DNA of 64,000 bases from positions 9,664,598 through 9,728,597 of the forward strand of contig JALMQS010000061.1 in the NCBI GenBank assembly GCA_024734495.1, given 5' to 3'. Of the stretch, positions 10,671-20,742 are shown piece by piece; the first letter of the stretch is position 1, and each line of letters starts with the position of its first letter. The translations under genes and the position numbers were made by a program. This DNA is from Forficula auricularia (Eukaryota > Arthropoda > Insecta > Dermaptera > Forficulidae). Below the pieces are notes generated by a model. It searched no databases. It worked only from the letters and a program-made list of their open reading frames with translations, and had not been told where the DNA came from.

Positions 10671-11112
10671 TCGCCAACACAAAGATGATAGTGGGTTCTT
10701 GGACAGTTGAGAAGGTCATTGAATCTGGATTTTCATTGATCTAGCTCTGTATCAGGTTACGCAATTGCCTGCCTGGTTATTGAAGTAGTCCGATGGACGA
10801 GGGTTTGGGTTTCTTTAGAACCAGGGATTGTCAGTTCTTGGAGCGAGGAAGTCGTTATTATTTTTTAAATATTAATTTTTATATTTTTGCATCTAGCTGG
10901 GGTGGAACCCGTAATGTTGTATTTTTGCACTATCTATTACTTTATCCGCTCGGCTACCGGCTACCAAATTATAATTATATATAAATTAATTCGAATCAAC
11001 TCCGAATTGGTTCATTTATATTCACTTGGACTAGATTTTAATTGGCTAGTGTCCATGGGGGGCTTGAACATTTATATCTAACTAATAATAATTGAAATTT
11101 TATCTTTTTCAG
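10671..11112. other. Intronic-type sequence upstream of the zinc-finger exon
   Basis: No gene seen. It ends in a T-rich tract and CAG (TATCTTTTTCAG) forming the acceptor at 11112. The short open frames at 10793 and 10887 have no recognisable domain. Confidence 0.5.
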
Positions 11113-11256
11113 GGCCACATTTCTTGTGCTGTGATTGTCGGACGATGTTCATTAGTGAAGAATTCTTGAACAAACATAAAAAGAAATGTATACATAAGAA
11201 ATTACATTTAATTTTAAAAATGAAATTTCAATTGCTAAGAAATACATCAGCTGAGG
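11113..11256 (+). CDS. Zinc-finger gene, internal exon with an atypical C2HC finger
   Basis: Flanked by a good acceptor (TTTTTCAG|GG) and a strong donor (GAGG|GTAAGT at 11257). The frame runs from 11115 and encodes PHFLCCDCRTMFISEEF, then LNKHKKKC: a finger of form C-x2-C-x12-H-x4-C in place of the usual second His. The remainder is basic (KKLHLILKMKFQLLRNTSAEG). It ends one base into a codon, which matches the exon at 12546 exactly. No start codon lies in a convincing position here, so at least one upstream exon is needed. Confidence 0.7.
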
Positions 11257-11408
11257 GTAAGTTCATTTATTTGATTTATAACCTTGAAAGCATTCTCCTA
11301 AAACTTTTTATGACCATTATGATATTCAAGGGATTAAGTTTTTTACAATTTTATTTCTAATTTTCATTGATCAATGAATTCAAAATTAATTCCTTAGCAC
11401 ACTATATA

Positions 11409-12412
11409 GCCCAGTCCAATTAGACAAAATAAGGCTAATCGGTGGAATAAAATCCCAGAATTTTATTTTAAACTAGATTACATTTGCTAGAATTCAAACA
11501 AAGTTTCATCTTTATTGGATAATGGTAATCCGTGCCGCAATAAGGTTGTAGTTTTGAAAAACTACAATTGCAAAAAATTTTTGCAAAAGAATCGCAGTTT
11601 TTCCTACATATAAAAGTGAAAAACCACTCATCCTAGAAACTTAATTTTATTTCATTCTCTAGGAAATTTTGTTGACTTGAACGTTTACTTGGACCACTTT
11701 ATTAATAAAACTCCTAGATTTGTAGATATCCAGCATTTCCCATGAAGGAAAAACAGCGATTTTTTAAAAAAAACGGATCATTTCCTGTTTACGTTCAAGT
11801 CAACAAAACTCCTAGAGAGTGAAATATTAATCAGGTTTCTAGGATGAGTGGTTTTCATTTTATGAAGGAAAAACTGCGATTTTTTTTCTTCAAAAAATTG
11901 CATTTTTATTGCAAAACTACAGCCCCATTGCGGCCGGGTTATCATAATCCAATTAAGATGAAACTTTAATGAAATTCTAGCAAATTTAATTTAGTTTAAA
12001 AATATAGAGGCGTCTTTATAGAAAACGTGCTCCTTCATGGTCAAAATGGGAAAACAAATCGAAAAAAGTACGAGTTTTTCCGGATAGGTATTCAAAAGTG
12101 AAGGGGGGCTGTTTTTTAGATCCCCATAAAAAATAGAACTACTGGACCAATTTTCTATTTTTTTTTTCAAATCTACGCGAAATTTTGTCCTCTTTAATTT
12201 ACTATAGCACTGTTATTTACAAAATATTGACAGTTTTCAAGTTATAAGCCTAAAACTGGAAAAAGGGAACTTTAACCCCCTCCCCCTCCTAGAGCTCAAG
12301 CCACATCCTCGGGGAGTTTTGAGACACATTAACTCAAGTCTAAGGGAAGCGTTTAAGACCATTTCCAAAACTCTGGGCATTTTTTCTACCGATTTGTCTA
12401 ATTTGACTGGGC
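11409..12412. mobile_element. TA-flanked inverted-repeat transposon with a fold-back core, in an intron
   Basis: Ends GCCCAGTCCAATTAGACAAA and its mirror TTTGTCTAATTTGACTGGGC (12392-12412) are bounded by TA on both sides, which suggests a Tc1/mariner-type target duplication. Inside, about 11470-11700 and 11775-12000 form a second, long imperfect inverted repeat (for example TAGAATTCAAACAAAGTTTC against GAAACTTTAATGAAATTCTA). No transposase ORF is present. It occupies most of the 1.29-kb intron 11257-12545. Confidence 0.65.
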
Positions 12413-12545
12413 TAATATACTACTTATCTAACGATATAATTGAATGATTTCACAATTAAAAATAACAAAACTACAATAAACTTTTCTGCTCTATATTGAA
12501 TTTCATCTCTAAATTCATCTCTTTAACACATTTATTTTTTTCCAG

Positions 12546-12829
12546 ATACAAGTAATCGAACTAAGAATGAAACTGAAGATTATTTCTGTGAGGAATGTTT
12601 CTCAGGATTTCTATCATTGTCTGATTTCGAAAGCCATATACAGGAAGGCCATTCAGAAGAAGTACTCTTCTCAAGTCAATTGAGCGATCGGAATTACAGT
12701 GTTGAGACCAAATCGGAACCCCCTATTCCCATGATTCCTCAGAGCGAGAAGGCTTCTAAAGTGACCTTTCATGATCAATATAATGCCGCCAAACGTTCTT
12801 TACCCTCTCCTAACAATAAAAAAAAATGA
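12546..12829 (+). CDS. Zinc-finger gene, N-terminal part of the last exon
   Basis: The acceptor TTTTTTCCAG|AT at 12545 restores the codon split at 11256 (G+AT, Asp), and the frame then runs to a TGA at 12827-12829. It encodes TSNRTKNETEDYFCEECFSGF..., a C2H2-like finger (C-x2-C-x12-H-x4-H, ending SHIQEGH). A Ser/Pro-rich acidic linker follows (SEPPIPMIPQSEKASKVT). It stops directly after a run of nine A (12818-12826). The following finger block is open in the frame reached by a one-base slip in that run, so the two segments were very probably one reading frame. Confidence 0.7.
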
Positions 12830-13389
12830 AATCAAAACAAATTAATCAATGTTTGGGAACCATTTCAAATAAAAAGCATACTGGCCAAAAGCCTTTCGTC
12901 TGTGATCACTGCGAGAAGGGTTTCTCATATATGAGTCGACTCAAGAGCCATTTACTTATTCATACAGGCGAAAAGCCTTTCGTCTGTGATCAGTGCGAGA
13001 AGGGATTCTCACATAACAGTCAACTCAAGACCCATTTACTTATTCATACAGGCGAAAAGCCTTTCGTCTGTGATCACTGCGATAAGCGTTTCTCGCGAAG
13101 ATATTCTCTCAAGACCCATTTACTTATTCATACAGGCGAAAAGTCTTTCTTCTGTGATCACTGCGAGAAGGGTTTCTCGCGAAGAGATTCTCTCAAGATC
13201 CATTTACTTATTCATACAGGCGAAAAGTCTTTCGTATGTGATCACTGCGAGAAGGGTTTTTCAGAAAAAGGAAATCTCAAAAAGCATTTACTTATTCATA
13301 CAGGCGAAAAGCCTTTCGTCTGTGATCACTGCGAAAGAAGTTTCGCAGTAAAGTGTAATTTAAAAAAACATTTGAAAATCCACTCCTAG
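12826..13389 (+). CDS. C2H2 zinc-finger protein, six-finger block
   Basis: 187 codons from an ATG that overlaps the previous stop. Six tandem C2H2 fingers begin at about residue 23, each 28 residues with pattern C-x2-C-x12-H-x3-H and linkers HTGEKPF or HTGEKSF, ending at LKKHLKIHS. Most likely a nuclear, sequence-specific DNA-binding factor: base-contact positions vary between fingers (for example SYMSRLKS, SHNSQLKT, SRRYSLKT, SEKGNLKK) while backbones are nearly identical, as in recently expanded finger arrays. The A run upstream either contains an assembly error or a real frameshift. If real, only a protein starting here, without the N-terminal fingers, would be made. No clear poly(A) signal is seen before the repeat at 13430; AATAAA occurs at 13572. 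Confidence 0.85.
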   Translation: MKSKQINQCLGTISNKKHTGQKPFVCDHCEKGFSYMSRLKSHLLIHTGEKPFVCDQCEKGFSHNSQLKTHLLIHTGEKPFVCDHCDKRFSRRYSLKTHLLIHTGEKSFFCDHCEKGFSRRDSLKIHLLIHTGEKSFVCDHCEKGFSEKGNLKKHLLIHTGEKPFVCDHCERSFAVKCNLKKHLKIHS

Positions 13390-13429
13390 AAAATTCTCTC
13401 TCTTGCTTCTATTTTAAATTATATATTGT

Positions 13430-13690
13430 CGCCTTAGGGTGCTAAGTTCCCCTTAGACCTGCTAGATCCATTTTTTATCATATATGACATATTAATACCG
13501 TTCGCAAAAAAAGAGATTAGCATCGTCCAAGTAAAACTGCTACTTAAAATTACGATCGTAAGTTGTAAAAAAATAAATGTGAAAAATAGTTTCTTTCCAT
13601 AACAACAATATTAAATTTTGTTTGTTTTTTGTCTGCCCTGTAAAATATCCTTGTAGTGAGTTAGCAGGTTTACACTTTAAGGCTACGATA
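13430..13690. mobile_element. Inverted-repeat MITE (partner at 37460-37890)
   Basis: The right end GCAGGTTTACACTTTAAGGC (13666 on) and ACGATA mirror the left end of the copy at 37460. The inside (GATTAGCATCGTCCAAGTAA, TTACGATCGTAAGTTGTA, TGTCTGCCCTGTAAAATATCC) is the reverse complement of that copy. No ORF. It starts about 40 bases after the zinc-finger stop codon, so it may form the gene's 3' UTR. Confidence 0.6.
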
Positions 13691-13710
13691 TGGTATAACT
13701 CAGAAATAGT

Positions 13711-13909
13711 GGGGGGGGGGTCAGATAGGCTATGCGGTAGCGTGACAGCGAGCTAACCAGGGGACCAGGGTTCGAATCCGACTCGAGGCATCCAGCTAAA
13801 ATCTGACCCCCGGGGATAGATACAAATTTTAAAAAATATATAACTAGTATCGTAATTAGGCTTATGGCTAGAAAGGCCGAAAAGCCAAAAAAAAAAAAAA
13901 AAAAAAAAA
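13711..13909 (+). mobile_element. tRNA-derived SINE
   Basis: A G run, a GGCTATGCGGTAGCGTG A-box-like segment, a perfect GGTTCGAATCC B box, a tail region ending GGCTTATGGCTAGAAAGGCC, then about 22 A. A 10-base target duplication, CAGAAATAGT, sits at 13701-13710 and 13910-13919. A second copy lies at 42513. Transcription by RNA polymerase III is inferred from the boxes. Confidence 0.85.
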
Positions 13910-14236
13910 CAGAAATAGTAAACAGATAAATCAGGATCCCCTGCTAATTACAAGGTAATTAAATTCGAAGCAGTTGAAACTGATCTCTGACGACCTACAG
14001 TCATTTAGATTCAACCTTTGTGTCTACTGAAACTATTTGTACTTCTCCCCATGTGTATATTTATTGTATGCTTCTTTTGCTTGAAAATTAAACAAGTCTT
14101 ACTCTCTGACATGTTTGAATATTTATTTTCCCCGAATTTGTCCTGTTTGGGTCTTAATTTACTTTTTCAATTATATCCATGTTTTATAATAATCTATAAC
14201 TCATTTTTCGTTATTAGTATATATTAAATAATGTTT

Positions 14237-14936
14237 CGTTATGCTTGACAATTGAAATCGCCTGCAAATACTCTCAAAGCACATCTCCTCTGTGGCGAAA
14301 TCTGCAGCAAGGAAGATTGGCTTCTTATTCAGGTCCAAGCGATTTTACAAACCCCCACAACTTCTCACCATCTACAAGGCCCAAATCCGCCCCTATCTCG
14401 AATACTGCTCTCATCTGTGGAGAGGAGCCTCAAAATATTCTCTTGCTACCCTTGATGCAATTCAGAAACGAGCCGTCAGGCTAATTGACGATTCTACCCT
14501 CACCGACTCCCTCGACTCGTTGGCTCATCGAAGAGATGTCTCTGCCCTTTCCCTTTTCTATAGATACTATCACGGCAGGTGCTCTGATGAGATAAAGTCA
14601 ATAATTCCCCCAAAGCATACTTTGCACGCAGCACACGTTTTGCCGACTCCCAACACTCTTTTGCGGTCAAATTGGAAAAGTGCCGGACCACTTCATTCGC
14701 GAATACATATATCCCCATGACTTCAAGGAACTGGAACTCTCTCCCAGCCTCTATCATTCCCAGCACCTATGATCTTCAAACCTTCAAAACCAGGGTGCAT
14801 AGACACCTACGTCTACACCCTCTCACTTAATCAACTTTCCCTTCTCTTCGGTAATGCAAGGGTCTTTCGAGATCCATAGGGGCTGCACCTTTACTGGTGC
14901 ACCCCTTCTTGCATTCGATTGCATTAAAAAAAAAAA
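14237..14936 (+). pseudogene. CR1/Jockey-like LINE 3' end with poly(A)
   Basis: The frame at 14292-14720 encodes AKSAARKIGFLFRSKRFY, IYKAQIRPYLEYCSHLWRGA, LDAIQKRAVRLIDD, RRDVSALSLFYRYYHGRCSDEI: the region after the RT domain in CR1/Jockey-type LINEs. It is frameshifted near 14715, after which another frame gives TSRNWNSLPASIIPSTYDLQ and TFKTRVHRHLR, the usual end. A GGGGCTGCACC...GGTGCACCCC hairpin precedes an approximately 19-A tail at 14927-14945. No N-terminal domains remain. Shorter relatives are at 24895 and 36560. Confidence 0.75.
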
Positions 14937-14945
14937 AAAAAAAAA

Positions 14946-16269
14946 GACTTAATGTTTTTGAAATATGTCACGAGGGGTGGGGGTTATCAAGGGGCGAGGG
15001 GGGCAATGTAACTCATGTACTAGGGAAATTGGGCTTTATTTTATTACGTTAATGTTAATTTAATATCGATAATTATGAAATATTTAATCTGCTTCGCTAT
15101 TTTTTTGTTGATGTGGTGGGTGTATCTCTCAGTGTCCGATCCAAGTGGCGCGTCCCTAAAATGGAGAATGAAATGTTATGTGGTGAGTGAAGGATGTAGG
15201 GAAATGGACTTCCTGGTACTAATTCTATAAATAATTATATACAGAGCAGCGGTTAACGAGAGACAATGAGATATGTTTATTCAGTGACTGTACAATGAGC
15301 TCGACTATTGTATAGATCGCTTCTTTGGTGTCCAGCTCTGGTATGTGTATTGCAAGCGAAGATCTGGAGAGGAGCCGTGGGTGTGTATGTTCCCTTTTTA
15401 TAGATGAATAAGTGTTTAGGTGTGTGCAACTCCGCCGAATGTATATGTATGTATATATATATATATGTGATGAAGACTCTCCTCTGGGTGTTCTCATATA
15501 AGAAGCAGTTTGAGCTCTGTGTGTATTCAACTCTCTCTCTGCAATATGTATAAGAGGAAGTGTATATTCTCTGTTCAACTCACTGCGGAACTTGAATAGA
15601 AGTATGTGTATGTGTTTATCTGTTTAACTCCAAAGCAGAAGTAGTATGTATATATGTAAGAAACAGTTTGAGCTCTCTGTGCACTCCCTGCCTTGTGTGT
15701 ATATCCAACGCTAAAGCAGAAGTGTGTATGTATGTATTCTTCACTCGCTCATTCTCCCTGAAGTCAATGCTCTCCTATTCTTAATCACTGGTCATTTGTC
15801 TAGCTTTCCCGGAACTCCTCAGTTTTCCTTGTTCTTTGACTAATAGCTTGCCTTAATGTAAACTTAATTCTGAAGAAAAATAAGATGTTAATTAATTATT
15901 TAAATAAATTCTTGTTCAACCCGCAAGACCATTGCAATGTATATATATCGGAGTATGTGAAATTTTAATATATAATCCTACTAAACGTAGCTACACACTT
16001 GAATGTATAAAATTAATTCGTGTGCCAAATTTCAATTTTAGTTTTCAATTTTAATACGAAATTCATTTTTTGAAAATAATTTTAATAGCAATAATAACGA
16101 AAATTAGAGATACATATTTATTTATTTACTATCTTTCCCATACATAAAAGGCTTATCCGAATATATTAAGGAAATATTATCAGTTCACAATATTCATGCC
16201 ACTTTTAAGTCAATTCACTCTCGTTTATTTTTTCCAAATTAAAATATAGAGGTCCTCTCTTATTTCAAA
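14946..16269. other. No gene; simple-sequence region with imperfect repeats
   Basis: 15400-15760 contains (TA)/(GTAT) stretches and repeated pieces such as CAGTTTGAGCTCT (near 15508 and 15666) and AAAGCAGAAGT (15630, 15713). The minus-strand frame at 15225-15578 runs through this low-complexity sequence and I do not call it. Confidence 0.5.
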
Positions 16270-16975
16270 ATATTTTTTCTTTTTTACTTTATCCAATGCA
16301 AAGCATGGGTAAAGTATTGCAATCGCTCTCGGGGCAAGCGTGGCTTCAAAGGGTCCTCAGGCAAAGACTACGGAACCCATGGACTCAATTAAAGTCACAA
16401 ATTGTAGTATTCAATTAGGTTGAATTTTAGCACGTGACGGTTTTGCCAAAAATTACATGGGGTCTCGTCGAGAGGCCAAAAAGTGCGATTTTTTCATTTA
16501 GTGCGTGCGTATGGATGTATGTATGTTATCGCTTTTTTGGCCCACGATTTTTTCCACACCGTTGCACCGATTGAAATGAAATTGAAAACCTACCATTAGT
16601 TTAACAAAATGAAGCGCTGATTAGTTTTTGGTACATATCGGCCTACAAACATTAGTACTTTATTTCGGTACTTTTTAGTTTTTTCTAAATATCTTGAAAA
16701 TGACTTAACCAATTTTGATGAAATTTAATATCCTAATTAAATACCTTGGGGACCACAAAAAAGGTTAAATAAAGTTTTTAGTAAAATTATATTTTAAAGT
16801 ACTTTACTCTAGAGTAAGATCGTACTTTTTTAAATTCTTTATTATTCTATTTTAATCAAGGACCGCAAATATGCAGTGATATATGATTAATAATATAGGA
16901 ATAAAAATATTGATAATTCAAATGACTTTGGATAAAGTTTAGCAACGATCCGTTGCAGTTTATTTTTTAATGAAT
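16270..16975. repeat. Unclassified interspersed-repeat-like segment
   Basis: It contains phrases typical of non-autonomous elements (TTGCACCGATTGAAATGAAAT at 16562, TCTTGAAAATGACTTAACC at 16691) and ends with a perfect hairpin GCAACG-ATC-CGTTGC near 16942. Both ends contain CTTTATCCAA in opposite orientation. I cannot assign a class; a Helitron-type element is possible. Confidence 0.35.
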
Positions 16976-17069
16976 TTTTTGTCTGTGTTATTCCCTTGAA
17001 ATGGTTTTTATTTTATTTTTTATTTTTTTGGTTGAACATAATACAGATTTTTTATTTAGTTTTATGATG

Positions 17070-17120
17070 TAATATAACGGCGTTTCGAACACTTACATGT
17101 CAGTCATCATGAGTATAACA
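17070..17120 (-). repeat. Penelope-derived hammerhead-like remnant
   Basis: Minus strand: ATGATGACTGACATGTAAGTG, then TTCGAAACGCCG. The GATGA-hairpin-GAAACG layout resembles the hammerhead-bearing terminal repeats elsewhere in the window, but the core is not complete. Confidence 0.35.
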
Positions 17121-17349
17121 ATTTTTTATTTAAAAACATACACTTGTTACAACTCAATATTACAATATTTTTTTTTCTATAATATATTAAACAAGTTTAT
17201 CAGTATTAGTTATTGTTTCGCGGGATCTAGGAATACCGGGGTCGCTTTGAATTTTTAATTATAATAATTATTTTTTAAATTACAGGTGCGTATTATAATT
17301 GAGATTTTACGGTAAATGCCACAAAACAACATTCGCTAATCTGCACAGT

Positions 17350-18811
17350 AGACTATCTTAAAGAACTCTGGAGAAAAGCCACGTGACAAACTTTTTGAAC
17401 TAATTAACAAAATCTATAAATTGGGAATCATCCCAAAAGATTTCCAAAAAAACAAAATAGTCACACTTCCCAAAAAGACAGGCGCGGATAAATGTGAAAA
17501 TTTCAGGACCATTAGCCTAACCTCACATGCCTCCAAAATCCTAACCAAAATAATCCAAAGAAGAATAGAACAAAGAGTTGAAGAAAATCTGGGGGAAGAC
17601 CAGTTCGGCTTTAGAAGAAACAGAGGCACCCGAGAAGCAATTCTCTCTCTTAGACTAATAATAGAAAGGGCTTTTATCAGGGAAGAATCTGTCTGTCTAC
17701 ATCGGATTCATAGACCTAGAAAAAGCATTCGATAACGTCAATTGGGAAATTATGTTTAAAATATTAAAACAGGCGGGAATAAAATTCAGGGAGAGAAGAC
17801 TAATCTACAATCTATATCAAAACCAGACGGCAATTATAAATATTGGAGATGAGCAAAGAGAAGCCAAAATAAAAAAAGGTGTAAGACAAGGATGTGTGCT
17901 GTCACCCATGATTTTCAACTTATACATAGAAGAAGCGATTAAAGAATTCAAAGACAAAATTGATACAGGTATCGAAATCCAAGGTCAAAAGATCGCTATG
18001 TTAAGATTTGCCGATGACATTGCCCTTCTAGGAAGCAATAAAAAAGAATTAGAGGACGCCCTGAATGGAATTAACCAAATCCTAATAGAAGAAATCAAAA
18101 TGAAAATAAACAAGAATAAAACCAAGGTCCTAGTATGTACAAAAAAAGACCAAACGAGACAGGAATGCATCAAAATTAACCAAGAAAACCTAGAAGGAGT
18201 TAAGGAATTCCGCTACCTAGGAAGTAAAATAACATGGGATGGGAGGAGCGAAAACGAAATTAAATCAAGAATTGCCCAAGCAAAAATGGGGTTTAATTCA
18301 AAACAAAAACTACTATGCTCCTCCTCAATCAGCTTAGAAAACAGGAAAATGCTATTGAAGACATATGTATGGAGCATAGCCATGTACGGGTGTGAAACCT
18401 GGACAATTAGAAAAGCGGAGAGAAAGAGATTAGAGGCTTTCGAAATGTGGTGCTACAGAAGAATGATGAATATCAAAATGGATGGATAAAATTACAAATG
18501 AAGAAGTTCTTGGAAGAATCGGAGAAAGAAGAACCTTGTGGAAGAGTCTGAAGAAGAGAAGAGGTCAGATGATGGGGCACACACTGAGACATGGGGGACT
18601 GCTTAGGGATATCTTGGAGGGGAGGTGGGAAAGAAAAGGGAAGGGGAAGACCCAGATTAGAATATTTCAACCAAATAATTGGGGATATGGGATGCCAGAC
18701 ATTTAGAAAGGTCAAACAGCTGGCGGGGGACAGAGTCGAGTGGAGACGGATTGTTGCATCAAACCAGTCTTAGGACTGTATACTCAATGATGATGATGAT
18801 GAGACTATCTT
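17350..18811 (+). mobile_element. RTE-type LINE with 10-bp target duplication
   Basis: AGACTATCTT occurs at 17350-17359 and 18802-18811, bracketing a 5'-truncated LINE. Its 3' end is a short ATG/TGA microsatellite (ATGATGATGATGATGAG at 18787-18803), a hallmark of RTE-clade elements. Insertion boundaries are therefore well defined. Confidence 0.85.
17360..18773 (+). pseudogene. RTE-type LINE reverse transcriptase, frameshifted twice
   Basis: The RT begins about 17370 (SGEKPRDKLFELINKIYKLG). The frame from 17421 has GADKCENFRTISLTSHASKI and EDQFGFRRNRGTREAILSLR. It breaks near 17690, just before motif A; the next frame carries FIDLEKAFDNVNW and, within 17752-18489, GVRQGCVLSP (residues 43-52), FADD (86-89) and the FEMWCYRRMM C-terminal signature. 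A second break near 18480 leads to NEEVLGRIGERRTLWKSLKK and a GRPRLEYFNQIIGDMGC tail ending at 18773. The endonuclease is missing. Related to, but clearly distinct from, the RTE copy at 8217. Confidence 0.85.
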
Positions 18812-19421
18812 GAATTATTTATATCCAGATGAAGAATTAATATTCTATGATGGATGAAAATAAATATCAGAATTCATTCGTGGATTTATTACTATTAATT
18901 TATTCTTTTAAATATATATATATATATATAATTTCATTTTAACCCAAACCTTAAAATTTCTTTAAAATACGGAACATTTCTCAAGTTATGCTGAATCGAA
19001 TAACTAGTTGATGTCCCAGTTAACTCAGTTGGTTTAAACAAAGACTCGAGACACAGTGAATTTTGATTTAAATTAAGAAAAATAAACATTTGACAGAAAT
19101 CAACCAAAAGTCGGAATTAATGTTGGAACTTTATTACCATTCTTATTTCTTAGGAAGTTTCCTTTTTGAAACATTAGTTTCAAATATAAAATGTCCTAAA
19201 TCTATGGTGCCAATTTATAAATTTTTTTGTGCTTATATACCCTCAAAAGCGAGCGTTCTGATACCTTGAGGATTTAATTTTAATATTGGAAAACAAAATT
19301 CTTAAATTGCGAGGCGACTGAGTATATAATATTGCATGGATTCAACTTTTTACTTCTTTCAATGGTTTTTTCTATACAATACATCCAAGTATGGGTGTTG
19401 TAAAATTATTACATATGGATT
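18812..19421. other. No gene seen
   Basis: AT-rich with a short TA microsatellite at 18916-18930. No ORF or repeat end recognised. Confidence 0.5.
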
Positions 19422-19582
19422 CAGGGCCGTACTTGGGATCTGAGGGGCTCTAGGCTGGAGACCTGAGACGCGGGCCCTTCTGGGAAAAATATTTTTTTTT
19501 AATTAACCGCATTTTCAGCAACCCTTTGTGGTGCGGGCCCATAGACTGCAGCCTAGGTAGCCTATGCTTAAATCTGTCCCTG
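19422..19582. mobile_element. hAT-like MITE
   Basis: It begins CAGGGCCGTACTTGGGATC and ends TTAAATCTGTCCCTG, with subterminal CTAGGCTG/CAGCCTAG. CAGGG...CCCTG ends with CAGxGGC-type tips are typical of hAT non-autonomous elements. Flanking 8-mers TATGGATT and CATCTATT match at only 5 of 8 positions, so the target duplication is decayed or the boundary is off. Confidence 0.5.
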
Positions 19583-19757
19583 CATCTATTGGTTCTTGTA
19601 TATTTGCCTTGCTTATTAACCCCCTGCCCTCCAGTTAGTTTACAGGAAAATCAGCAAGATGTGGAATAAGCATTGCCTCCTTTCCGGTAACTAGATTTGA
19701 GCATAGTTTGTGAGTTGATTGACGCCCATTTATTGACAGCTCAAAGCGAAGTTTGAA

Positions 19758-20065
19758 ATGTCTCCTTCTACACAACGGGAACAAATATGCTTCAATACCA
19801 ATTGCTCACCCAACGAAAATGAAAGAATAATATTTCACCATAGCCTTCTTTGGTCTTGGAGAAAATAAAGTATAATGATCATCAATGGGTGGACTTGAAA
19901 ATGGTTAACTTTCTCTTTGGACAGCAAAGTGGCCACACCAAATATCCTTTCTTCTTGGGTCTTTGGGATAGCAGAGACAAAACACACCACTGGGTTACAA
20001 AAGAGTGGCATAAGAGAGAGAAATCATGGTCGTTGGTGAAAAGAATATCAATTTGGACCCCTTAG
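19758..20065 (+). pseudogene. Remnant of a repetitive arthropod ORF (LLHNGNKYASIP / HQWVDLKMVNFLFG type)
   Basis: A frame near 19760-19830 gives CLLLHNGNKYASIPIAHPTK. After a shift, 19850-20065 gives LEKIKYNDHQWVDLKMVNFL, then GQQSGHTKYPFFLGLWDSRD and KTHHWVTKEWHKRE. I recognise this as part of an uncharacterised protein family that occurs in high copy in arthropod genomes, usually in repeats. The cysteines usual in the family's YPCFLC-type box read as YPFFLG here. The short open frame has no start codon of its own in context. Function unknown; surely not intact. Confidence 0.5.
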
Positions 20066-20270
20066 GTCAGTGGTTCCCAACCTGTGGTCCGTATGAACTA
20101 AAATATGGTCCGCGAAAGATTTCAAACTTTGAATCAACACGCGCTGATGCATAACAAATAGCGAGCGTAGGATATTCTCTCGAGGTGGTCCGATTGTCAC
20201 CAAGTCAGAATTTGATGAGGGGATTCCATGGAAATCGAGGAAAATCATCAAATTTAATTTTAAAACCCAC
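20066..20270 (+). mobile_element. hAT-like terminus (CAGTGGTTCCCAACC)
   Basis: CAGTGGTTCCCAACCTGTGG at 20066 followed by TCCGTATGAAC and a later GAGGTGGTCCG match a widespread hAT terminal motif. The other end was not found before the assembly gap. Confidence 0.5.
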
Positions 20271-20642
20271 AAATACCTAGTGCATTTCGAATATAAATAT
20301 ATAATAAAGAAGTCGGTTAAAAATTAGGAAATATAATTTTAAAACCTACAAATAGTTCATTTCAAATGAATGAATATATGTACAAATTCCGAATAAAAGA
20401 ATTTATTAGAATGTCGACTGTCTTGCTCATAAAAACTTTATGAATCGGATCATCGTCTATCTTTTTTTCAGTCCTTAAAACTGTCAACGAAGGAACCTCC
20501 TTGAATATTAATATTATTTTTAATTAAGCGACTTCAAACAAAGTAGGAACTTCTGTGTTTTTAACTCTTAAGTGTTGAGACTTTTTGTGTTTTTTCAAGT
20601 CGTTTGAATTTTTTTTTTTCAATTTTTGATACAATATAAAAA

Positions 20643-20742
20643 NNNNNNNNNNNNNNNNNNNNNNNNNNNNNNNNNNNNNNNNNNNNNNNNNNNNNNNNNN
20701 NNNNNNNNNNNNNNNNNNNNNNNNNNNNNNNNNNNNNNNNNN
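20643..20742. other. Assembly gap (100 N)
   Basis: A run of exactly 100 N, the conventional size for a gap of unknown length. Linkage across it is assumed, and the minus-strand frame that spans it is meaningless. Confidence 0.99.

Noticed and set aside
12986..13351. 121-codon frame overlapping the fingers
   Set aside because: It is the shifted frame of the tandem zinc-finger repeat; its own internal repetition comes from the finger repeat.
13711..13909. A real tRNA gene
   Set aside because: The B box is perfect, but the acceptor stem does not close, a poly(A) tail and target duplications flank it, and a second copy exists at 42513: a SINE.
15225..15578. 117-codon minus-strand frame
   Set aside because: It reads through GTAT/TATA simple sequence (THIYIYTYIYI-type peptide), an artefact of the microsatellite.
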